Source of the DNA: Chloroflexota bacterium
Lineage (GTDB): Bacteria > Chloroflexota > Dehalococcoidia > JACQGW01
Direction: 5' to 3'
Assembly (NCBI GenBank): GCA_016199325.1
Contig: JACQGW010000136.1
Coordinates: forward strand, 1-15,018
DNA: 15,018 nt
In this document: one piece after another, positions 1 to 7,590 of the stretch
Position numbering within the stretch: position 1 is the first letter of the stretch
Layout: each line of letters opens with the position of its first letter
Position numbers and translations under genes: made by a program
Notes under the pieces: model-generated
What the model saw: only the letters and a program-made list of their open reading frames with translations
What the model was told of the DNA's origin: nothing
Databases searched by the model: none

Positions 1-353
<353 letters not shown>

Positions 354-485
354 TCAGCCTTGCGGCTCTCAGTTCAATCCTCGCGGGCTCTCCGCTGCTT
401 CCTTCCACTCTCCAGTTGTTAAGGTCCCCGCCCCCACCCTCCGGCCCAGGCTCTCGCCCGCTGCCCTCTCGGTGGGCGCTTAATC
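354..485 (-). promoter_or_regulatory. rRNA leader with boxA-like antitermination element
   Basis: This is the transcribed leader between the nearest rRNA promoter and the 16S 5' end. It holds no gene. On the minus strand 412-427 reads GGACCTTAACAACTGG. Its core resembles the CTTTAACA of bacterial boxA, where the Nus antitermination complex loads in rRNA operons. The remainder is purine-rich (GGAGAGTGGAAGGAAG) and could form half of the pre-16S processing stem, whose other half is outside the window. The boxA call rests on similarity and position only. Confidence 0.5.
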
Positions 486-515
486 AGCGTACCCCATCCG
501 GTGCCGTCCTGTCAA
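486..515 (-). promoter_or_regulatory. rRNA promoter P2 (sigma70 type)
   Basis: On the minus strand there is a -35 box TTGACA (510-515), an 18-nt spacer and a -10 box TACGCT (486-491). The -35 is perfect, the -10 weak. Transcription would start near 479, giving a leader of about 125 nt before 16S. It looks like a diverged copy of the promoter at 540-569. Confidence 0.75.
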
Positions 516-539
516 GTCCGTCCCGGCGGGCACTCAATT

Positions 540-569
540 ATCATACTCCATCCAGACGCTTCGTGTCAA
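540..569 (-). promoter_or_regulatory. rRNA promoter P1 (sigma70 type)
   Basis: On the minus strand there is a -35 box TTGACA (564-569), an 18-nt spacer and a -10 box TATGAT (540-545), 54 bp upstream of P2. The spacer ends in GGATGGAG, against GGATGGGG in P2. The flanks also match (GCCGGGATGGGC against GCCGGGACGGAC), so the pair probably arose by tandem duplication. Two tandem promoters are normal for rRNA operons. Confidence 0.82.
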
Positions 570-595
570 GCCCATCCCGGCGGATCCAAGGCCAA

Positions 596-620
596 GAAAA
601 AACCAGGCTTCTCGCCTGGT
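596..620 (-). terminator. Rho-independent terminator
   Basis: The minus-strand RNA would fold a 7-bp stem ACCAGGC/GCCTGGT (614-620 with 602-608) around a GAGAA loop, followed by six U residues (597-602). This is a textbook intrinsic terminator in the minus direction. It ends either the epimerase operon or the short transcript started at 681-709, and it insulates the rRNA promoters. Confidence 0.88.
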
Positions 621-674
621 GCCCCAGAGCGCCGGTGGCGCCGCACCCTCTCGACGAGACTGGTGCGACCGCCG
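597..674 (-). ncRNA. candidate small structured RNA (~78 nt)
   Basis: No reading frame fits here, but the interval is bounded by a near-consensus promoter (681-709) and a strong intrinsic terminator (596-620). The predicted transcript folds into three successive hairpins. The first has outer stem CGCACC/GGTGCG (662-667 with 642-647) and inner stem TCTC/GAGA (656-659 with 649-652). The second is GCGCC/GGCGC (637-641 with 629-633) with an ACC loop. The third is the terminator. I do not recognise an Rfam family. It could instead be an attenuated extra leader of the rRNA operon, or simply a spacer. The structure is seen in sequence; expression is inferred. Confidence 0.45.
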
Positions 675-680
675 AGACGG

Positions 681-709
681 ATTATACCCGACCCACTCGG
701 CGACGTCAA
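681..709 (-). promoter_or_regulatory. near-consensus sigma70 promoter
   Basis: On the minus strand there is a -35 box TTGACG (704-709), a 17-nt spacer and a -10 box TATAAT (681-686). It is the closest match to consensus in the window. It sits just past the epimerase stop codon and about 60 bp before a terminator, so its product should be a short RNA unless the terminator is bypassed into the rRNA operon. Confidence 0.75.
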
Positions 710-724
710 CTCCAAGCAGCCGGC

Positions 725-1768
725 TCAAAAGAAGACTTTCGCCAGCCTCAGAACTCCCTGCTTCCAGGGCACTCGATGCGTCACCCCCGAGCTGCCCTGG
801 AACTTCGGCAGGTTGTCGAGATACCACCGGTAGTTCCTGATCAGGGCCTGCTTGTTCGAATACTTCGGCGAAAAGCCGAGCAGCCGCTCGGCCTTCTCGA
901 TCGAGACGTAGGAGTCCTTCGCCGCCGTCTCATATACCCATTTGTAGAGCGGCGACAGATGCAGGGCCTCCAGGACGCGCAACACGATGACGACCGGCTC
1001 AGCCGGCACGGTCACGATCCTCCTGCCAAATCCCGCATAGTCCAGGACCGCCTGGTAGTCCTCCCGCATCGCCGCGAATTCTTTTGCCCCGATGTTGAAG
1101 GTATCGTTGGCCCTCTCCCGCTCGACCGTCGCCGCCAGATAGATCGCCTCACAGAGGTCCTCGACGTCGAGAAGCTGGTATCGATTGGCACCGTTCCCCA
1201 GCAACGGGAAGCTGCGCCCGTCCTTCGCCCAGTCGTAGAAGAGGGCGAACACCCCGAGCCGCTCCGGCCCTACAAAGGACTTCGGCCGGATGATCGGGAT
1301 ACACATCCCCCTCTTCCGGTATTCGAGACAGATCTCTTCGGCGGCGATCTTCGCCTTCCCATACGGCCCCACGCCGTCCAGTCGGTCGTCTTCCCGTAGC
1401 GGATGGTGATCCGGAATGCCGTAGACGGCCGTCGACGAGATGTGGATGAGCCGCTCGACCCGGCGCCGGTAGGCCGTCTCGATGATCCGGCGCGTCCCGT
1501 CGATGTCGGTGGAGAAGATGTCCTCCTTCCGGTAGAGCGGCAGGGCGGCTGCCGCATGCACGACGATGTCGATCCTCTCCATCGCCCGATCGACGGCGCT
1601 CTGGTCTCGGATGTCCCCTTTGACGATCCTCACCCGATCGCGCACGTCTGGATAGTCGAACTGAGCAATGTCCAGCGAGGTGACGGCCTGCCCCTTCTCC
1701 AACAGGAAGCGCGTCAGATTGATACCCAGGAAACCGGCCCCGCCGGTGATTAGGAAACGCTTCGTCAT
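725..1768 (-). CDS. NAD-dependent epimerase/dehydratase (extended SDR)
   Basis: This is a 347-aa extended short-chain dehydrogenase/reductase. The Rossmann nucleotide-binding motif TGGAGFLG is at residues 8-15. An acidic D33 ends strand 2, which fits NAD rather than NADP. HAAAA at 71-75 and the catalytic set S112/T113, Y136 and K140 (YGKAK) are all present. The C-terminal half ([10 protein letters not shown], then [20 protein letters not shown]) is the usual substrate-binding region of sugar-nucleotide or sterol-type epimerases. The ATG start is chosen because its ATGA overlaps the stop of the upstream iron-sulfur gene, which implies translational coupling. A longer reading from upstream lies inside that gene and is not credible. 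The substrate cannot be told from sequence. It could act on a nucleotide sugar or a lipid/isoprenoid intermediate. The shared operon with an electron-transfer protein gives no clear pathway. Confidence 0.9.
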   Translation of the reverse strand: MTKRFLITGGAGFLGINLTRFLLEKGQAVTSLDIAQFDYPDVRDRVRIVKGDIRDQSAVDRAMERIDIVVHAAAALPLYRKEDIFSTDIDGTRRIIETAYRRRVERLIHISSTAVYGIPDHHPLREDDRLDGVGPYGKAKIAAEEICLEYRKRGMCIPIIRPKSFVGPERLGVFALFYDWAKDGRSFPLLGNGANRYQLLDVEDLCEAIYLAATVERERANDTFNIGAKEFAAMREDYQAVLDYAGFGRRIVTVPAEPVVIVLRVLEALHLSPLYKWVYETAAKDSYVSIEKAERLLGFSPKYSNKQALIRNYRWYLDNLPKFQGSSGVTHRVPWKQGVLRLAKVFF

Positions 1769-3861
1769 TTCGTTCCCTCGATCGCCTGAGCGACAAGCTC
1801 GGCGATGTCGAGCGGCTGGATCTGTTCCTCGGCGTTGATCCCGCGCCGGCCGTCCTCGAACATCGTCATGCAGAACGGACAAGCGGTGGCCACCACCTGG
1901 GCGCCCGTCTCCAGCGCCTGCTTCGTGCGGTGCTGGTTGATCCGGCTGCCCCGCTTCTCCTCCATGAAACCACGGCCGCCGCCGGCGCCGCAGCAGAAGC
2001 TCGTCTTCTGGTTCATCCGCATCTCGACGAGATCGGCGCCGGGCAGCGCGCCGACCACACTGCGCGGCTCCTCGAAGATGTCGTTGTACCGCCCGATGTA
2101 GCACGGATCGTGGTACGTCATCTTCTTCCGGCCGTTGAGGCTCGTCGGCAGCTTGACCTTGCCCTCTGCGATCAGTCGGGCGATGAGCTGGCTGTGGTGA
2201 ATAACCTCATAGGATCCGCCGAGCTGCGGATATTCGTTCCTAAGCGTGTTGAGGCAGTGGGCGCAGGTGGTCACGATCTTCTTGACGCCGTAGCCGTTCA
2301 AGAGCTCGACGTTCGCCTGCGCGAGCGTCTGGAACAGGTACTCGTTCCCGCAGCGGCGGGCCGAGTCGCCGGTGCATTGCTCCTCACGGCCGAGGATCGC
2401 GAACTTGACGCCGACGTGCTGCATCACCCGGGCGAACGCCTTCGAGACCTTCTTGTTCCGCTCGTCGAACGAGCCCATGCAGCCGACCCAGTAGAGCAGG
2501 TCGATCTCGTCCACGCTCGTCTGGGCAAGCGTCGGGATACCCATCCCCTTGGCCCAATCGGCTCGCGTGTTCCGGGGGAACTGCCAGGGGCTGCCCGTCC
2601 GCTCCATGTTGTTGAAGGTGGAGGTCAGCTCGGCCGGGAAGGAGCTCTGCTCGAGGACGAGGTGGCGGCGCAGATCGATGATCATCGGCACGTGCTCGAT
2701 GTAGACAGGGCACTGCTCCATGCAGGCGCGGCAGGTCGTGCAATCCCAGATCTCGTCCTCGCTGATCACCTCGCCGATGAGCTGCCGCCCGACCCCCTTG
2801 CCCCAGCGGTAGGCGCCGTCCGCCTGCTCCTTGCCGAGCAGGCCGGGGAAGAGGTCGCCATGATCGGCCATGTAGCCGGCGAGCTCCTGGATGAGGTGCT
2901 TGGGCTTGAGCACCTTGCCGGTGTTGTAGGTGGGGCAGAACTCGAGGCAGCGGCCGCACCGCATGCAGGCATCAGCCGAAAGGAGCTGCTTCCAGGTGAA
3001 GTCCGTCAGCTTGGAGACCCCGAAGGTCTCCTGCTCCTCGATGTTCGGGATCGGCGCCAGAGCGCCCTTGGTGCCGAGCGGCCGGAAGAAGACGTTGGCG
3101 GTCGACAGGAAGATGTGCGAGAGCTTGGAGACGGCGATGTAGGCGAGAAACCCCATCGAGGTCACCATGTGGAACCGCCAGGCAGCCATATGGAGCAGCC
3201 GCAGCGTCTCATCGCCGAGCGGCCGAAGCACAAGGGCGAACGGCGCCGAGACGAAGTGATACCAGAGGAAGGCGCCGTTGACGACGCCGTCGGAGTCGGC
3301 CAGCCGCAGCGTCTGAACGAGAAAGCCGCCGACGCCCAGGACAGCCGCCCAGAAGAGAATCAGTCCGTCGTCGGCGATGCTGTGCAGGTGGCCGGGCTTG
3401 ACGGCGTACCGGCGAATGACCGCCATGGCGATGCCGACGAGGAAGAGCAAACCGAACAGGTTGGCGAACAGCTTGAACCCGATGTAGAACGGCCCCTGGA
3501 GAAAGAGCCAGCCGAAGAGTGGCTCGGTCAGGTCGGCCTGGAGCATGACCAGCCCTGTGGCGATGGTCAGGACGACGAAGCCCGAGAAGATGAAGAAATG
3601 CGTGATGCCGTTGTAGAGCTCCCACGGCCGCACGATCCGGCTGTGGGTAAAGAGCACACGCAACGTGCCGGCCAGCCGCTCGCCGATGCGGTCAAACCGG
3701 TTTTCGGGCTTGCCCTTGAGGACCACGCCCCGGTGGCGATAGCCCGCGTAGGCGAGCGCGGCGACGACGAGGAGGAGCAGAGGATAGACGACGATCCGGA
3801 AAAACTCGACGACGTTCCAGTAGAGCTCACGGTGGGGAATCAGCGCAGAGATTGGATCCAC
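1765..3861 (-). CDS. membrane FeS oxidoreductase, HdrD/EMO-like (ETF:quinone type)
   Basis: About 698 aa. The N-terminal third (to about residue 260) has five or six membrane helices of the NarI gamma-subunit type, with several His residues that could hold b hemes (THFF, GHLH, WYHF, LLHM, RFHM). Next come two [4Fe-4S] ferredoxin motifs, C299/C302/C305/C309 and C374/C377/C380/C384. Two cysteine-rich CCG (HdrD/GlpC-type) domains follow. The second is canonical ([19 protein letters not shown]). In the first the usual CCG is CTGD. This architecture matches the membrane ETF:(mena)quinone oxidoreductases (EMO) that take electrons from acyl-CoA dehydrogenases via ETF during fatty-acid oxidation. No etf genes lie in the window, so the role is inferred from the family. 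The GTG start at 3861 follows GGAAGAGGA at good spacing. An ATG at 3954 would add 31 Arg-rich residues of poor coding character. Confidence 0.9.
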   Translation of the reverse strand: MDPISALIPHRELYWNVVEFFRIVVYPLLLLVVAALAYAGYRHRGVVLKGKPENRFDRIGERLAGTLRVLFTHSRIVRPWELYNGITHFFIFSGFVVLTIATGLVMLQADLTEPLFGWLFLQGPFYIGFKLFANLFGLLFLVGIAMAVIRRYAVKPGHLHSIADDGLILFWAAVLGVGGFLVQTLRLADSDGVVNGAFLWYHFVSAPFALVLRPLGDETLRLLHMAAWRFHMVTSMGFLAYIAVSKLSHIFLSTANVFFRPLGTKGALAPIPNIEEQETFGVSKLTDFTWKQLLSADACMRCGRCLEFCPTYNTGKVLKPKHLIQELAGYMADHGDLFPGLLGKEQADGAYRWGKGVGRQLIGEVISEDEIWDCTTCRACMEQCPVYIEHVPMIIDLRRHLVLEQSSFPAELTSTFNNMERTGSPWQFPRNTRADWAKGMGIPTLAQTSVDEIDLLYWVGCMGSFDERNKKVSKAFARVMQHVGVKFAILGREEQCTGDSARRCGNEYLFQTLAQANVELLNGYGVKKIVTTCAHCLNTLRNEYPQLGGSYEVIHHSQLIARLIAEGKVKLPTSLNGRKKMTYHDPCYIGRYNDIFEEPRSVVGALPGADLVEMRMNQKTSFCCGAGGGRGFMEEKRGSRINQHRTKQALETGAQVVATACPFCMTMFEDGRRGINAEEQIQPLDIAELVAQAIEGTK

Positions 3862-3994
3862 GACACGTTTCCTCTTCCAGTTTCTGGAGACCGCGATCGG
3901 CGCCTGCACTCCGGGCCGCCGCTCCGTCCGCCGATTGTCTCGGCACCGCCGCATCGTCGAGCGGCCTCACTGCGCGTCCTGTCGGTGCGGCTTC

Positions 3995-4023
3995 ATTCTA
4001 GGAAAGCGCCGGCAAATCGTCAA
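3995..4023 (-). promoter_or_regulatory. sigma70 promoter for the FeS oxidoreductase/epimerase operon
   Basis: On the minus strand there is a -35 box TTGACG (4018-4023), a 17-nt spacer and a -10 box TAGAAT (3995-4000). The start site would be near 3988, leaving a leader of about 127 nt to the GTG at 3861. It is back-to-back with the promoter at 4039-4068, only 15 bp separating the two -35 boxes, so a shared regulator is possible. Confidence 0.78.
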
Positions 4024-4038
4024 GCAATCGATGATGCC

Positions 4039-4068
4039 TTGCCGGCAGGCCGACGTTCGTGCTAGAGT
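4039..4068 (+). promoter_or_regulatory. promoter of the methyltransferase-DUF362-MFS operon
   Basis: There is a -35-like TTGCCG (4039-4044), an 18-nt spacer and a -10 box TAGAGT (4063-4068) preceded by TG at 4060-4061 (extended -10). The start site would be near 4075, 23 nt before the GTG of the methyltransferase. The boxes are weaker than those of the divergent minus-strand promoter. Confidence 0.5.
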
Positions 4069-4097
4069 GGCTCCAGTTGCGAAGGTGAGGTGAGAGC

Positions 4098-4874
4098 GTG
4101 AGCAATCGATCCCGATCGGCCCAGGAGCAGTTCGGCCGACAGGCCGCGCTCTACGCGACGAGCCGGCCCCACGCGACCGGCGAATCGCTCGATCTCCTGG
4201 TGCAGTGGGCCGAGCCCCGGCCGACGGATCGACTGCTCGACGTGGCGACCGGCACCGGCTTCACCGCCCTGGCGTTCGCCCCGCATGTCCGCCTCGCCGT
4301 GGGCCTCGATCCGACGCCCCAGATGCTCGCTCAGGCCGCCCGACTGGCCGGCGCCCGTGGGCTCGACAACGTGATTTTGGTGCGGAGCGTGGCCGAAGCG
4401 ATGCCGTTCGCCGACGCATCCTTCGACCTCGTGACCTGCCGGGTGGCGCCGCACCACTTCGACTCGGTGCCGGCGTTCCTCGACGAGGCGCGCCGGGTCG
4501 TCCGCCCCGGCGGGCTCGTCCTCGTCGCCGACTCATCCGCGCCGGACCATCCCGGCGCCTGCGCCTGGCAGGAGACCGTCGAGCGCCTGCGCGATCCATC
4601 CCACGTCCATAGCCTCTCGACGCCGGAGTGGGTCGCGGCGTTCACCGCCGCCGGTCTCGCCGTCGAGCGGCACACGTGCGAGTGCCGGACGCAGCTCCTC
4701 TTCTCCGATTGGGTCCGGACAGCAGGGGTCGATCAGCCGACAATCGCTCGCCTTCGAGGCCTGTTCGACGGCGCCGATGCGGCGACTCGCGCCGCCTTCA
4801 CCTTCGAGGAGCGCGACGGCGACGTCCACTTCTCCTGGCCGGTCACGGTTGTCCGCGCCCGGAGGCCTTCGTGA
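4098..4874 (+). CDS. class I SAM-dependent methyltransferase
   Basis: 258 aa, UbiE/Methyltransf_11-like. Motif I LLDVATGTGF (46-55) is the SAM-binding glycine loop. The acidic residue ending strand 2 is in GLDPTPQML. An AMPFADASFDLVTC segment and VRPGGLVLVADSS follow in the expected order. The central PHHF replaces the more common HH/HW of UbiE-type enzymes. The GTG start is preceded by GAGGTGAGAG, a good ribosome binding site. The stop overlaps the next gene by GTGA, so the two are coupled. The acceptor is unknown. With an MFS exporter two genes downstream, a small-molecule substrate is a reasonable guess, but quinone or general metabolite methylation is equally possible. Confidence 0.93.
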   Translation: MSNRSRSAQEQFGRQAALYATSRPHATGESLDLLVQWAEPRPTDRLLDVATGTGFTALAFAPHVRLAVGLDPTPQMLAQAARLAGARGLDNVILVRSVAEAMPFADASFDLVTCRVAPHHFDSVPAFLDEARRVVRPGGLVLVADSSAPDHPGACAWQETVERLRDPSHVHSLSTPEWVAAFTAAGLAVERHTCECRTQLLFSDWVRTAGVDQPTIARLRGLFDGADAATRAAFTFEERDGDVHFSWPVTVVRARRPS

Positions 4875-5917
4875 AATCGCGCGTGGCGCTGGTTCGGGGG
4901 GATGATCGGCTGGCGAACGTTCGGCGGGCGCTGGAGCTGCTGGGCGACGACGTCGCCGTCGCCGGGAAGCAGCGGATCCTCGTCAAGCCCAACTTCGTAT
5001 CCACGGTGAAGCCGCTGGCGGCGACGCACGTCGACGCGGTGCGGGGAACACTCGCCGCGCTCCGGGACCGGGGCGCCGGTCGCGTCACCGTTGGCGAGGG
5101 GCCGGCGCTGGGGAGCGCCAGGGCCGGCTTCGACCTGTACGGCTACCTGCCGCTCGCCGACGAGTTCGGCGTCACGTTCCACGATCTGAACGGCGACGAC
5201 GGTGTGCCGATCCAGATCTACGATCGGAACCTCCGGCCGATCTCGATTCGGTTGAGTCGCACCGCCGTGGAAAGCGACTATCGGGTCAGCGTCACGCCGT
5301 TGAAAACACACGATGCCGCCGTGATCACGGCGGGGCTCAAGAATATGCTGATGGGCAGCCCGTTGAACCCGGGGGCGGCATCGCGGGGGCCGATGTCCAA
5401 CGTCTTTCAGCGGCTCGAACGGATAGTCCCGCCGCGGTTGCGGTCGGTCCAGAGCATCGAGCGGGTGCTGCCCGGCATGGCCCGGAGGATCGTCGGCAGC
5501 GACAAAGTAGCCATCCACCAGGGCTATCCCGTCGTGAACCTCAACCTGCTCTTGCTGGCGAAGGTCGTTCGGCCGCACCTCTCGGTGATCGACGCCTTCG
5601 TGGCGATGGAGGGCGCAGGTCCGACCGGCGGCACGCCGGTCGAGATGAGGCTGGCCATCGCGAGCGCCGACCCGATCGCCGCCGACGCGCTCGCCGCCTA
5701 TCTGGCCGGCTTCGAGCCGCGGCAGATCGGCTATCTGCGCTACTGCGCCGAGGCGGGTATGGGAACCATCGATCTCGCCGAGATGGCGATCGCCGGCGAG
5801 GATCCGGAGCGCTGTCGTCGTCCACTGCTGCCCCATCCGCACTTCCGTGAGCAGTTGCAGTGGCAGCGAGCGGAGATCGACCGGCTGCTCGGCAGGACGG
5901 CGACCGGCATTGGTTGA
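4871..5917 (+). CDS. DUF362 domain-containing protein
   Basis: 348 aa, starting at a GTG that overlaps the methyltransferase stop. It shows the DUF362 hallmarks: ILVKPNFVS (KPNF at 39-42), the THVDAVRG segment where most members read TxPxxV, PLKTH at 143-147 followed by TAGLKNMLMG, and a late VIDAFVAMEGAGPTGGTPV segment. The C-terminal part ADPIAADALAAYLAGF is also typical. Many family members end in a ferredoxin-like domain. This one does not, and has only a single Cys in its last third. The biochemical function of DUF362 is not settled. The tight operon with a methyltransferase and an efflux transporter hints at one small-molecule pathway. It ends 8 bp inside the next gene. Confidence 0.9.
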   Translation: MKSRVALVRGDDRLANVRRALELLGDDVAVAGKQRILVKPNFVSTVKPLAATHVDAVRGTLAALRDRGAGRVTVGEGPALGSARAGFDLYGYLPLADEFGVTFHDLNGDDGVPIQIYDRNLRPISIRLSRTAVESDYRVSVTPLKTHDAAVITAGLKNMLMGSPLNPGAASRGPMSNVFQRLERIVPPRLRSVQSIERVLPGMARRIVGSDKVAIHQGYPVVNLNLLLLAKVVRPHLSVIDAFVAMEGAGPTGGTPVEMRLAIASADPIAADALAAYLAGFEPRQIGYLRYCAEAGMGTIDLAEMAIAGEDPERCRRPLLPHPHFREQLQWQRAEIDRLLGRTATGIG

Positions 5918-7463
5918 CGAGCACATCCCGGCGCTCAGCCGGCGGCAGATCGTCCTGCTCATGGCGGCGCTCGTCCTGGGGATGGCGCTGGTTGCGCTCG
6001 ACACCACCCTGGTCGGCACGGCGCTACCGACGATCGTCGCCGAGCTGGACGGCGTGGCGCTCTATAGCTGGCTGATCTCTGCCTACCTGCTCACCTCGAC
6101 GGTGACCGTGCCGGTCTACGGCCGCCTGGCTGACATGTGGGGCCGCAAGCCGCTCTTCCTCTGGGGGATTGTCCTGTTCGTCATCGGCTCGGCGCTCTGC
6201 GGCCAGGCGCAGTCGATGCTCCAACTGATCGCCTTTCGGGCGATCCAGGGGCTCGGCGCCGGCGCCGTGCAGCCGATGGCGATCACGATTCTCGGCGACG
6301 TGTTCGGCGTCGAGCAGCGGGCGCGCATGCAGGCGCTGTTCAGCGCCGTCTGGGGCACGTCCGGCATCGTCGGGCCGACGCTCGGCGCCCTCATCGTCAT
6401 GCTGGCCTCGTGGCACTGGATCTTCTACGTCAGCCTGCCGATCGGGCTGCTCGCCTTCTTCCTGGTCAGCCGGGTCTACCACGAGCGCGCCGCCGTCCAG
6501 CAGCGGTCTGTCGACGTTCTCGGCGCCTGCCTGCTCACCGCCGGCGTCAGCGCCTTGCTCCTCGCACTCCAGCAGCGAGCGGCGCCAAATCCGCCGGCGC
6601 TGCCGCTGGACATACTCGCGTTCGTGCTTCTGGCAGTCTTCCTCATCGTCGAGCTGAGGAGCTCCGATCCCATCGTGCCCCTCTCCCTCTGTCGGCGACC
6701 GGTCATCGGGATCGGCTACCTCGTCGGCTTTCTTTCCGGCGCCACCCAGTTCGGCGTCAGCGCCTTCATCCCGATCTCCGTCCAGGGCGCCATGGGCGGG
6801 ACCGCCCTGGCCGTCGGCGCGGTGATCGCGCCGATGTCGATCGGCTGGCCGCTCGGCAGCATCGCGAGCGGGCGGTTGGTGCTTCGGGTGGGGTACAAGC
6901 GGGTGCTCATCGCCGGAGCCATCGCCACGCTGCTCGGCTCCCTCGGCCTCCAGACGCTCACGTCCAGCACACAGCAGCCGGTAGCCATGGCGATTGTGGC
7001 CCTGATCGGGCTGGGCATGGGCCTGAGCTCGACGCCGGTCATCATCGCGATCCAGAACGCCGTAGATTGGAATCAGCGCGGGGTCGCCACGGCGCTGACC
7101 CAGTTCAGTCGAAGCATCGGCGGGAGCATCGGCGCCGCGCTGATGGGCGCGCTGCTGAATCAGCAGGTCGCGCTGCGGCTGACGCCCATCGGCAGCCCTC
7201 TGGGCCGCGACGCGCCTGCGCTCGTCAACGACCTCCTCGACCCCGCCCGCCGGCTGGCCTACGCGGAGCCGCTGCTGGCCGCAGCACGCGATGGACTTGC
7301 GGCAGCCCTGAGCGTCGTCTACCTGGTACCGCTGGTCGCGGCGCTCCTGGGCGTGGTCCTGGTCCTGGTCGCCTTTCCCGCGGGGAAGGTGGAGCAGTTA
7401 GCGAGGGGCGGACCCCCTACCCCCGGCCCCTTCCTCTCGAAGTGGGGGAAGGGGAGACGTTGA
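5910..7463 (+). CDS. DHA2-type MFS drug/solute exporter (14 helices)
   Basis: 517 aa from the TTG at 5910, a start that keeps the whole first helix and overlaps the DUF362 stop by 8 bp. A later ATG would cut helix 1. The ribosome binding site is weak, which fits translational coupling. Helix 1 has the DHA2 signature ALDTTLVGTALPTI with an acidic D31. Motif A GRLADMWGRK is at about 71-80. Antiporter motif C (GIVGPTLGALI) is near 152. About 14 hydrophobic segments follow, as in EmrB/QacA proton-driven multidrug exporters. The natural domain ends near KVEQLAR. The last 20 or so residues (GGPPTPGPFLSKW and on) are encoded by a palindromic repeat and were probably acquired when the repeat landed at the 3' end. 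The substrate cannot be predicted. Confidence 0.93.
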   Translation: MVDEHIPALSRRQIVLLMAALVLGMALVALDTTLVGTALPTIVAELDGVALYSWLISAYLLTSTVTVPVYGRLADMWGRKPLFLWGIVLFVIGSALCGQAQSMLQLIAFRAIQGLGAGAVQPMAITILGDVFGVEQRARMQALFSAVWGTSGIVGPTLGALIVMLASWHWIFYVSLPIGLLAFFLVSRVYHERAAVQQRSVDVLGACLLTAGVSALLLALQQRAAPNPPALPLDILAFVLLAVFLIVELRSSDPIVPLSLCRRPVIGIGYLVGFLSGATQFGVSAFIPISVQGAMGGTALAVGAVIAPMSIGWPLGSIASGRLVLRVGYKRVLIAGAIATLLGSLGLQTLTSSTQQPVAMAIVALIGLGMGLSSTPVIIAIQNAVDWNQRGVATALTQFSRSIGGSIGAALMGALLNQQVALRLTPIGSPLGRDAPALVNDLLDPARRLAYAEPLLAAARDGLAAALSVVYLVPLVAALLGVVLVLVAFPAGKVEQLARGGPPTPGPFLSKWGKGRR

Positions 7464-7530
7464 CGCGGGAATCGCCCCCTCATCCCCCCTCGCCCGCCGC
7501 GGCGGGCGAGGGGCCGGGGGTGAGGGCCTC
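7411..7530. repeat. REP-like GC-rich palindromic repeat pair
   Basis: Two related units overlap the MFS stop codon and the gap after it. The first (7411-7457) has CCCCTACCCCCGGCCCC and a hairpin CCCCTTCC/GGAAGGGG. The second has a perfect 28-nt palindrome (7486-7513), bracketed by CCCTCA (7477-7482) and TGAGGG (7521-7526). The core CCCCCGGCCC recurs at 14891-14909 and 14976-14997. It lacks a U-tract, so it is not a classic terminator, but it could still protect mRNA ends. No transposase is seen, so REP/BIME-like or MITE-like status is open. Confidence 0.8.
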
Positions 7531-7532
7531 TG

Positions 7533-7541
7533 TGGTACAAT
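7533..7541 (+). promoter_or_regulatory. extended -10 promoter of the C39 peptidase gene
   Basis: TGGTACAAT combines a TGn extension (7533-7535) with -10 box TACAAT (7536-7541). The -35 region falls inside the palindromic repeat and has no good match, as expected for an extended -10 promoter. The start site would be near 7548, about 43 nt before the ATG. Confidence 0.6.
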
Positions 7542-7590
7542 GCTCCCGCCTGCGATTCGTGATACGTCACCTGGAAAGGACACGAGTTCG

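Noticed and set aside
416..1399. 327-codon plus-strand frame over the rRNA promoters and epimerase
   Set aside because: It crosses well-defined promoters and a terminator of the other strand and is antisense to a supported SDR gene.
1930..4065. 711-codon plus-strand open frame opposite the FeS oxidoreductase
   Set aside because: It is exactly antisense to a gene with clear cysteine motifs and membrane helices. It is a by-product of GC-rich codon structure, with no recognisable domain and an Arg/Glu/Val-biased composition.
4733..6019. 428-codon minus-strand open frame opposite DUF362
   Set aside because: Shadow frame of two well-supported plus-strand genes. No ribosome binding site or domain.
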